Positions 6,561-11,040 of a stretch of 11,040 nt of DNA are shown here, piece by piece. Under the pieces are notes generated by a model. That model saw nothing but the letters and a program-made list of their open reading frames with translations. It did not search any database and was not told where the DNA came from. Position 1 is the stretch's first letter, and every line of letters begins with the position of its first letter. Source of the stretch: an uncultured Ruminococcus sp. (GTDB lineage: Bacteria > Bacillota > Clostridia > Oscillospirales > Ruminococcaceae); NCBI GenBank assembly GCA_947174085.1, contig CAMWHN010000046.1:1-11040 (forward strand). The letters run 5' to 3'. The translations under genes and the position numbers were made by a program.

Positions 6561-6573
6561 TACAGTTTTTGTG
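6539..6573. repeat. Operator-like inverted repeat in the divergent promoter region
   Basis: AAACTGTA (6542-6549) and TACAGTTT (6561-6568) are perfect 8-bp arms separated by 11 bp. With a two-base bulge the match extends outward through CAC/GTG (6539-6541, 6571-6573). The left arm falls in the -35/-10 spacer of the minus-strand promoter and the dyad lies just before the plus-strand gene. That is the usual position of a repressor operator for a divergent pair. On the plus strand it could instead form a leader hairpin. No regulator is encoded next to it. Confidence 0.5.
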
Positions 6574-6591
6574 AAAGAAAGGTGTTTTTTT

Positions 6592-6837
6592 ATGAATAAT
6601 ATTAATCAAGAAAATTTAGACGGCTTATTAAAAGTCGTTAGCCAAAAATTAGGAGTTCCTGCGGAACAGCTCCAACAGGAATTAAAAGCCGGAAAATTTG
6701 ACAATGCGATTAAAAACATGAATCAAACAGAAGCGAATAAATTTCAGCAAGCAATTAAAAATCCGCAAATGGTTGAGAAACTCATGAGTACACCACAGGC
6801 AAAGGCAATTTATCAGAAATTAACAGGCGGTCAATAA
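6592..6837 (+). CDS. Uncharacterised small helical protein, first gene of the bofA cluster
   Basis: An 81-residue protein that I do not recognise by name. It starts MNNINQENLDGLLKVVSQKL and is predicted all-helical, soluble and rich in Asn, Gln and Lys, without a signal peptide or membrane segment. The second half (IKNPQMVEKLMSTPQAKAIY, then QKLTGG) has an NPQ/TPQ rhythm loosely like small helical peptide-binding folds; that likeness is not evidence of function. A GTG at 6571 opens the same frame earlier but lies in GTGAAAGAAAGGTG, which serves as ribosome binding site for the ATG at 6592. Its stop overlaps the next start as TAATG, so translation is coupled. Position at the head of a run ending in a bofA-like gene suggests a sporulation role, by inference only. 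Confidence 0.8.
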   Translation: MNNINQENLDGLLKVVSQKLGVPAEQLQQELKAGKFDNAIKNMNQTEANKFQQAIKNPQMVEKLMSTPQAKAIYQKLTGGQ

Positions 6838-7205
6838 TGGAAAATCTGCTCGGCAAAATGCAGGAAGTTATGTCCGACAAAGAAACCATGCAACAAATTT
6901 CAGAACTTGCACAAATGCTGAAATCTAGTGACAATTCTGAAATAAATAATAACAACAATAATAATAATAATTATAATCCGTCAACACCTGTACAAAATTT
7001 AGATGCAAATTTACTCATGAAAGCACAAGAATTACTTCATCAAAATTGTGAACCCGATAAAAATACAGCTTTATTATTAGCATTACGTCCACATCTTAGA
7101 GAACAACGACAATTAAAAATTGATAAAGCTGTGAAATTATTGCACTTATGGAACATCTGGAAAAATTTACAAGAAACCGGCATGTTACAAAATTTATTAT
7201 CATAA
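6837..7205 (+). CDS. Uncharacterised protein with a polyasparagine linker
   Basis: A 122-residue soluble protein, not recognised by name. The N-terminal helical segment (about 1-32, MENLLGKMQEVMSDKETMQQ onward) is joined by a run of nine Asn codons (residues 37-45) and a short NPSTPVQN linker to a C-terminal helical domain. That domain (about 55-120) reads CEPDKNTALLLALRPHL followed by REQRQLKIDKAVKLLHLWNI, an amphipathic, conserved-looking block. The ATG overlaps the stop of the preceding gene (TAATG). The next gene follows 34 bp later. The two-helical-blocks-and-linker architecture suggests a protein-protein adaptor; that is inference. No catalytic motif is visible. Confidence 0.8.
   Translation: MENLLGKMQEVMSDKETMQQISELAQMLKSSDNSEINNNNNNNNNYNPSTPVQNLDANLLMKAQELLHQNCEPDKNTALLLALRPHLREQRQLKIDKAVKLLHLWNIWKNLQETGMLQNLLS
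6945..6977 (+). repeat. AAT/AAC trinucleotide repeat encoding polyasparagine
   Basis: Nine consecutive Asn codons, AAT AAT AAC AAC then five AAT (6945-6971), followed by TAT AAT. It is in frame within the 122-residue protein. The tract could change length in triplet steps by slippage without breaking the frame. Confidence 0.9.
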
Positions 7206-7239
7206 ATTAATATTATTATTTTAACAGGAGGCGACAGGC

Positions 7240-7539
7240 ATGGCACGTTATCCACAACAACAAAGTTTTGATGCAATGCGACAAGATGCAATTCGGCGTT
7301 CTAAAGAAATGCAACGCCGTGCTATGCCTCCATTACCTCCAGAAGCATTACCATCTATGCCACTAAAGCAAAAATCTAAGCCAGATTTGCTGGAAAATTT
7401 ACATGTATCAGAAGATTTAAAAAAATTATTCACAGACTGGGACGGCGAAAAATTAGCTTTATTAGGATTATTATATTTACTCTACAAAGAGGGCGCAGAA
7501 TTAGAATTATTACTTGCCATTGCTTATATTATGTTATAA
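7240..7539 (+). CDS. Uncharacterised small protein with Pro-rich middle and hydrophobic C-terminus
   Basis: A 99-residue protein that I do not recognise. The ATG at 7240 has AGGAGG well placed. Three parts are visible: a basic, Gln/Arg/Met-rich N-terminus (ARYPQQQSFDAMRQDAIRRS), a Pro-rich link (MPPLPPEALPSMPLKQK) and a C-terminal region with LHVSEDLKKLFTDWDGEKLA followed by two Leu-rich stretches (LLGLLYLLY and LELLLAIAYIML). The final segment may be membrane-associated or a buried helical hairpin. It ends 14 bp before the bofA-like gene, so the two are almost certainly cotranscribed. A membrane or coat-related role in sporulation is possible from context, but nothing in the sequence proves it. 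Confidence 0.8.
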   Translation: MARYPQQQSFDAMRQDAIRRSKEMQRRAMPPLPPEALPSMPLKQKSKPDLLENLHVSEDLKKLFTDWDGEKLALLGLLYLLYKEGAELELLLAIAYIML

Positions 7540-7553
7540 CAGGAGCGAAAATC

Positions 7554-7817
7554 ATGGATTTTTTAAGAAATTATTTTTATTGGATATTATGGACAGCCGG
7601 AATTTTATGCCTTTTGATTTTTTACTTATTTCATAAAAAACGTATCAGAACATTTTTATTAGGAAGTAGCACTGGATTAATTTTATTATTTTTATTACAT
7701 TTTTATGGCGAAACAATTGGCTTTGTACCAACATTATGCACTACAAATTTATTAACATGCAGTATTTTTGGAATCCCCGGAGTTGCATTATTAATTTTAA
7801 CACAAGCTTTTTTATAA
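7554..7817 (+). CDS. bofA: BofA-like pro-sigma-K processing inhibitor
   Basis: An 87-residue membrane protein, the same length as typical BofA. An N-terminal hydrophobic helix (about 8-27, YWILWTAGILCLLIFYLF) is followed by a basic KKRIR segment, a second hydrophobic stretch (about 35-50) and the diagnostic C-terminal block ending in SIFGIPGVALLILTQAF, where IxGIPGxxLL is the BofA hallmark. In Bacillus BofA sits in the mother-cell-side membrane around the forespore and holds the SpoIVFB protease inactive until a forespore signal arrives. The ribosome binding site is AGGAG eight bases before the ATG. It is last in a four-gene run and ends at a terminator. In the central region the polar residues seem rearranged relative to Bacillus BofA (Cys, Thr and His where Asn is expected), which I judge from memory only. 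Confidence 0.78.
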   Translation: MDFLRNYFYWILWTAGILCLLIFYLFHKKRIRTFLLGSSTGLILLFLLHFYGETIGFVPTLCTTNLLTCSIFGIPGVALLILTQAFL

Positions 7818-7821
7818 TATG

Positions 7822-7862
7822 AAAAAACTGCCCTCATGCCATTGGCATTAAGAGCAGTTTTT
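7822..7862. terminator. Bidirectional terminator between bofA and rplL
   Basis: AAAAACTGC (7823-7831) pairs with GCAGTTTTT (7854-7862), and an inner hairpin ATGCC/GGCAT lies between. The A-run on one side and T-run on the other give a T-tract in both directions. It therefore serves the convergent small-gene cluster (plus) and rplJ-rplL (minus). Confidence 0.88.
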
Positions 7863-7883
7863 ATTTGTGTAATACCAGAAATC

Positions 7884-8252
7884 TTACTTGATTTCAATTG
7901 TTGCGCCTGCTTCTTCGAGCTTAGCTTTGAGTTCTTCTGCTTCAGCTTTAGAAACGCCTTCTTTCAAAGCCTTAGGTGCTTCTTCTACAACTGCCTTAGC
8001 TTCTTTCAGACCAAGACCGAGAACGTCCTTAACAGCTTTAATAACAGCCATTTTCTTATCGCCGAAAGATGCAAGAACTACATCAAATTCAGTCTTTTCA
8101 GCTTCCTGTGCTGCTGCGCCACCTGTTGGAGCTGCTGCAACTGCTGCTGTTACGCCAAATTCTTCCTGAATTGCTTCTACTAATTCTGCCAATTCCAGAA
8201 CTGTGAGAGCCTTAATATCTTCAATAAACTTTTGTGTCTTTTCAGATGCCAT
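7884..8252 (-). CDS. rplL: Large ribosomal subunit protein bL12 (L7/L12)
   Basis: A 122-residue L7/L12, the stalk protein of the 50S subunit that recruits and stimulates translational GTPases. The N-terminal dimerisation domain begins ASEKTQKFIEDIKALTVLEL. An Ala-rich hinge (about 38-52) leads to the C-terminal domain from TEFDVVLASFGDKKMAVIKA, with GLGLKEAKAVVEEAP forming the factor-binding surface. Length and sequence are standard. The frame is open seven codons further upstream, but the ATG at 8252 has AAAAGGAGA upstream and gives the canonical N-terminus. It follows rplJ by 94 bp and ends at the bidirectional terminator, not at rpoB, which is the common downstream neighbour. Confidence 0.98.
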   Translation of the reverse strand: MASEKTQKFIEDIKALTVLELAELVEAIQEEFGVTAAVAAAPTGGAAAQEAEKTEFDVVLASFGDKKMAVIKAVKDVLGLGLKEAKAVVEEAPKALKEGVSKAEAEELKAKLEEAGATIEIK

Positions 8253-8346
8253 GATAAAAAATCTCCTTTTCAAAAAATTTAAATAATTAATTTTAACCGC
8301 CTGTTTTAAACAACAAGCTTACTACATTGCGCACGCATAGAAAAAA

Positions 8347-8859
8347 TTATGCGGCTTCTTCTTGTCCGTTTTCCTTGTCCACAACAGCCTGCAATAAAGC
8401 AGCCAATTTCTGAATAGGACCTTGCAGAGAACCAACCAATTGAGCAAGCAATACATCTTTGGACGGAATTTTGGACAGAGCCAAAATTTTTGTTTCGTCA
8501 AAATATTCGCCCTCAACAGAACCTGCTTTCAATTTGAAATTTTCAGACTTTTCAGCAAATTCACCCAAAATACGAGCTGGTGCTGTCTGGTCAGTTGCAG
8601 ATACTGCAATTGCAGTTGTACCATTCAGAACATCATCAAAATCTGTGATACCGTTTGCATTAAACGCACGTTTCAGCATAGTGTTTTTTTCAACAAAATA
8701 CTTGACATCAGCTTCACGCAATTCTTTTCTTAACTTTGTATCCTGTTCTACTGTAATACCTCTGTAATCTACGAGAACAACAGAAACGCTGTTTTTCAAC
8801 AATTCAGACAATTCTGCAACTCTTGCTTGCTTAGATTCGAGAACCTTTGCACTTGGCAT
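8347..8859 (-). CDS. rplJ: Large ribosomal subunit protein uL10
   Basis: A 170-residue L10, which anchors L12 dimers to 23S rRNA at the stalk base and represses its own operon by binding the leader. The N-terminal rRNA-binding domain starts PSAKVLESKQARVAELSELL and contains VVLVDYRGITVEQDTKLRKE and NTMLKRAF, all typical. The C-terminal L12-binding helix is QKLAALLQAVVDKE. A GTG at 8874 also opens the frame but lies inside GGAGGTGA, the ribosome binding site of the ATG at 8859. The gene is first in a two-gene operon with rplL, behind a strong promoter and attenuator. Confidence 0.97.
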   Translation of the reverse strand: MPSAKVLESKQARVAELSELLKNSVSVVLVDYRGITVEQDTKLRKELREADVKYFVEKNTMLKRAFNANGITDFDDVLNGTTAIAVSATDQTAPARILGEFAEKSENFKLKAGSVEGEYFDETKILALSKIPSKDVLLAQLVGSLQGPIQKLAALLQAVVDKENGQEEAA

Positions 8860-8908
8860 AAATTTCACCTCCACATAGCAATTTAATTTAATTCATCGTA
8901 TGGAGAAC

Positions 8909-8937
8909 AAAAAACTCCCCTATCAAACATAGAGGAG
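8909..8937 (-). terminator. Leader attenuator upstream of rplJ
   Basis: On the minus strand CTCCTCTAT (8937-8929) pairs with ATAGGGGAG (8923-8915) around a five-base loop, with one G-U pair, followed by a T-run (8914-8909). It lies about 50 bp before the rplJ ATG, inside the leader. Its 5' arm CTCCTC is complementary to GAGGAG at 8975-8970, giving a competing antiterminator. Confidence 0.88.
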
Positions 8938-9022
8938 CAGAAAAAGCTTGATAAATCAATCCAATTGCACTCCTCGGTCGGATTTATAATTTACATCTAC
9001 CGACTGTCTTTAGAATACGACT
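8909..9022 (-). promoter_or_regulatory. L10 leader (autoregulatory rplJ-rplL leader RNA)
   Basis: Read on the minus strand, GTCGG (9004-9000) and CCGAC (8981-8977) form a stem. It is followed immediately by CGAGGAGTGCA, the conserved CCGA-GG-TG/TGCA pattern of the L10 leader where the L10(L12)4 complex binds a kinked helix. The rho-independent hairpin follows at 8937-8909. The order promoter, L10-binding element, terminator, rplJ matches the attenuation known for rplJ-rplL operons of Firmicutes. Confidence 0.82.
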
Positions 9023-9027
9023 TTGTT

Positions 9028-9056
9028 ATTATAGCATATATCAAAATATTTGTCAA
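9028..9056 (-). promoter_or_regulatory. Strong sigma-A promoter of rplJ-rplL
   Basis: On the minus strand TTGACA (9056-9051), a 17-bp spacer, then TATAAT (9033-9028), with TGC directly before the -10 box as an extension. Both hexamers are perfect consensus at ideal spacing. Transcription would start at about 9021-9023, giving a leader of about 160 nt. Confidence 0.95.
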
Positions 9057-9156
9057 GTGTTTTTTCAAAAAATTTTTATTTTATGCTTCTTTGCTGATTT
9101 CATTTGGAAAAATTATAATACTTGAATATTTTTGCCTATCTTCTGATTTAAATTTT

Positions 9157-10038
9157 TTATTCTTGATTTTCAAAATTTTGAGAATCTGCATTCTGAGAAT
9201 TATTATTATTTTCTTCTATTGGAATATCAATCATTAAATTATTATTATCACTTGTTACTTTGGGCAATACGCCGTTCCATTTATCAATTTGATTATAGAC
9301 AAGAACTTTATTAGACAGTGATTCTTCAATTAATTTATTTGCATCAGCCTGTGCCTGTGCTTTTGTCAGAATCGCTTCTGCTTCTGCATTAGCGGCAATG
9401 ACTTTTTTTTCTGCTTCTGCTTCTGCAATAACAATCTGCTGTTTTTGTTCTGTCTGTGTTTTTAACAAATTCTGTTCTGCAACTTGTTTTGCTTCAATAG
9501 CCGCATTAAATTCTTCTGAAAAATCAAAATTGACGATATTAAATTTTTCAATATAGATTCCATAATCATTTAATCTTGAATCTAAATCTTGTTTTACTTC
9601 TTCCCCAACTGTCATACGTTCCGTAATTAATTCTTCTGCTGTATATTTTGCAGTAATAGATTTCATGCATTCCTGCACAACCGGTGTAATTAAAATCGTT
9701 TCATAATCTGTACCGACATTCTGATACATTTCAGCAGATTTATTTGCTACCAAACGATAATTTACAGCAATTGTACTACTTACTGTTTGTAAATCTTTTG
9801 ACACAGCCGAAGCAGGAGATTCATATACTTGAATTTTATTAGAAATTACTTGTACATCTTGCACAAGCGGTACTTTAAAATGAAATCCCTCATCAAAACT
9901 TTTAGAAATTTCTCCCAGTGTGATAACAACCCCTGTATGACCTGCTGGCACAATTGTTGTCGCATCTAGCAACAAAATTACAGCTAAAATCGCAATAATA
10001 ATCCCCATTGTAATTTTTACTGATTTTGCTTTATTCAT
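9157..10038 (-). CDS. SPFH/Band 7 (prohibitin-like) membrane protein
   Basis: A 293-residue protein of the SPFH superfamily, which forms large membrane-associated rings that scaffold lipid domains or regulate membrane proteases. A short basic N-terminus leads to one membrane helix (about 9-25, ITMGIIIAILAVILLLDA). The Band 7 domain follows (about 28-190; VPAGHTGVVITLGEI and DEGFHFKVPLVQDVQ are typical). Then comes a long Ala/Glu coiled coil (about 190-240, with AEAEAEKKVIAANAEAEAIL). The last 30 residues are Asn/Gln/Ser-rich (EENNNNSQN onward), probably disordered. A GTG directly before the ATG (10041) is closer to the GAGG site than is usual, so the ATG at 10038 is chosen. It follows tyrA by 28 bp on the same strand and so is probably cotranscribed. 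No hairpin terminator is visible between its stop and the rplJ promoter. Confidence 0.92.
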   Translation of the reverse strand: MNKAKSVKITMGIIIAILAVILLLDATTIVPAGHTGVVITLGEISKSFDEGFHFKVPLVQDVQVISNKIQVYESPASAVSKDLQTVSSTIAVNYRLVANKSAEMYQNVGTDYETILITPVVQECMKSITAKYTAEELITERMTVGEEVKQDLDSRLNDYGIYIEKFNIVNFDFSEEFNAAIEAKQVAEQNLLKTQTEQKQQIVIAEAEAEKKVIAANAEAEAILTKAQAQADANKLIEESLSNKVLVYNQIDKWNGVLPKVTSDNNNLMIDIPIEENNNNSQNADSQNFENQE

Positions 10039-10066
10039 CACAAAACCTCATTTCTTAATTTTAATT

Positions 10067-10945
10067 TTAAATTTTTTTCTTCGTCAAGTCAATCACAGAC
10101 GGTGAATTTCTACGATTTTGCAAATTTTGTTCTTTTTTAAATCTGCCGTCTTGAATTAAATCATAAACAGCTTTTTCATCATTTTCAGACAATGCAGTTT
10201 TATATTTCTGCAAATTCGCAATTAAAATATCTAATTCCTGCATTAAGCTAGCCTTATTCTCCATGAATAAACCTGTCCACATGTCTTCATTCATAGTAGC
10301 AATTCTTGTCATATCATGAAAACTACCACCAGAGAAACCGCTTTCTAATTCTAATACAGGACTTTGCACATAGGCACTGGAAACCACATGCGCAAGCTGT
10401 GAAGTATAAGCAATCATTCTGTCATGCATTTCCGGTGTTGTAATAACAAATCTACGAAAGCCTATTTGATGTGCAAAATTCTTTACTTCTGCAATTACAT
10501 GTTTTGGTGTATTCTCTAAAGGTGTCATAATAAAATTTGCGCCCTGAAATAAACCCTCATCAGAAACATCAAAACCAGCCCGTTCTTTCCCAGCCATTGG
10601 GTGTGTACTCAAGTAAGAAACTTGATATTCTGCACAAAGTTTTGACATTTCTTCTGGCAAGTCTGTTTTCACACCGCTGACATCAATAATAATAGTCCCC
10701 GCTGATATTGTTTTAATATATTTTTTTACCCATTCACGCACTAAGTCAGGATATAAGCAAACAATAATCAAATCAAAATGACTGCAATCATCTTGTATAA
10801 TTCCATCAATGGCATGTTCGTCAAGAGCTTTTTGCAAAGTTTTCTGACTTCTGTTCCAACCGTAAACACTATGGTCAGTATAGGCATGAATTGCTTTACA
10901 AATAGAACCGCCAATTAAACCCATTCCGGCAACTAAAATTCTCAT
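10067..10945 (-). CDS. tyrA: Prephenate dehydrogenase TyrA
   Basis: A 292-residue dehydrogenase that converts prephenate to 4-hydroxyphenylpyruvate with NAD(P) in tyrosine synthesis. The N-terminal Rossmann fold shows GMGLIGGS at residues 7-14. IIIDVSGVK (about 85-93) and STHPMAGKE (113-121) form the active-site region. The C-terminal helical domain includes PEMHDRMIAYTSQLAH (171-186) with the conserved histidines and GGSFHDMTRIA (206-216). No ACT regulatory domain follows; the C-terminus is a short basic tail (to 292), so feedback control through an ACT domain is absent. The ATG at 10945 is preceded by AGGAGG and overlaps the stop of an upstream frame as ATGA. Confidence 0.95.
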   Translation of the reverse strand: MRILVAGMGLIGGSICKAIHAYTDHSVYGWNRSQKTLQKALDEHAIDGIIQDDCSHFDLIIVCLYPDLVREWVKKYIKTISAGTIIIDVSGVKTDLPEEMSKLCAEYQVSYLSTHPMAGKERAGFDVSDEGLFQGANFIMTPLENTPKHVIAEVKNFAHQIGFRRFVITTPEMHDRMIAYTSQLAHVVSSAYVQSPVLELESGFSGGSFHDMTRIATMNEDMWTGLFMENKASLMQELDILIANLQKYKTALSENDEKAVYDLIQDGRFKKEQNLQNRRNSPSVIDLTKKKI

Positions 10946-11040
10946 GTAAAATCCTCCTGTTTTTCAGATTTTTTTCTTTTATAAACAATTACTTTCTTTT
11001 TTATTTTTATTGGCATTGCAACAGATTCTGTATTTGATAC
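10942..11040 (-). CDS. C-terminal tail of an unidentified gene upstream of tyrA
   Basis: The minus strand is open from the right edge to a TGA at 10944-10942, giving 32 residues with a lysine-rich end (PIKIKKKVIVYKRKKSEKQ, then EDFT). The stop overlaps the tyrA ATG in ATGA, a typical coupled junction. The other two frames are closed. No terminator or promoter-like spacing separates it from tyrA. With so few residues the family cannot be named, and an open stretch of this size can occur by chance. Confidence 0.5.
   Translation of the reverse strand, partial: VSNTESVAMPIKIKKKVIVYKRKKSEKQEDFT

Noticed and set aside
6556..6561. TACAAT as a -10 box for the plus-strand cluster
   Set aside because: Good hexamer, but the -35 at 16-18 bp is poor (TTATAA region), and it overlaps the minus-strand promoter; too weak to list.
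6528..6566. Possible sigma-E promoter for the small-gene/bofA cluster (GTATATT ... AATACAGT)
   Set aside because: The two boxes are 24 bp apart instead of the 13-15 bp expected for sigma-E, so the match is probably accidental.
7836..8183. Open plus-strand frame of 115 codons, Phe/Cys-rich, antisense to rplL
   Set aside because: It mirrors the codons of rplL and overlaps the terminator; no ribosome binding site and no plausible protein.
8422..8767. Two overlapping plus-strand frames of about 100 codons antisense to rplJ
   Set aside because: The opposite strand is unmistakably L10; these frames reflect biased codon use, not genes.

Overview
The window is AT-rich chromosomal DNA from an endospore-forming, low-GC Firmicute. 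It is most likely a clostridial (Oscillospiraceae/Ruminococcus-like) gut or rumen anaerobe. The case rests on strong AGGAGG-type ribosome binding sites, spoVG and a bofA-like gene, a Firmicute-type rplJ-rplL leader with a transcription attenuator, and MurC, ZapA and YfhO proteins of clostridial character. The genus is inference. I see no CRISPR array, tRNA, rRNA, complete insertion sequence or phage gene.

Left part (1-2067, minus strand): an operon murC - LexA-like regulator - zapA (5' part only). It links peptidoglycan precursor synthesis and Z-ring assembly to a LexA-fold protein whose Ser and Lys protease residues both appear to be replaced. A 555-bp gap (2068-2622) then separates divergent murC and spoVG. 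It is by far the largest gap here and holds a 13-bp perfect inverted repeat, several small hairpins and short unexplained open frames. spoVG (plus) ends at a clear terminator shared with the convergent Nudix gene.

Middle (2972-6509, minus): YfcE-type phosphodiesterase, a large YfhO-family GT-C membrane glycosyltransferase, and an ADP-ribose pyrophosphatase-type Nudix hydrolase. The last two overlap by 20 bp. A recognisable sigma-A-type promoter lies in the short divergent gap (6510-6591), overlapped by an 8-bp inverted repeat that looks like an operator. From that gap a plus-strand cluster of four short genes runs right: three unrecognised small proteins, then a BofA-like inhibitor of pro-sigma-K processing. 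The cluster is probably linked to sporulation. It ends at a bidirectional terminator facing rplL.

Right part (7884-11040, minus): rplJ-rplL form a stand-alone two-gene operon with a near-perfect promoter and an L10 leader in which terminator and antiterminator helices are both visible. Neither rplKA nor rpoBC adjoins it. Upstream lie an SPFH/prohibitin-like membrane protein and tyrA (prephenate dehydrogenase). The window ends in what is probably the C-terminal tail of another gene overlapping tyrA by ATGA.

Several start codons were moved inward from the longest open frame to fit ribosome binding sites (LexA-like, murC, phosphodiesterase, the first small gene, rplL, rplJ, SPFH gene). All family assignments come from reading motifs by eye; no search was run.
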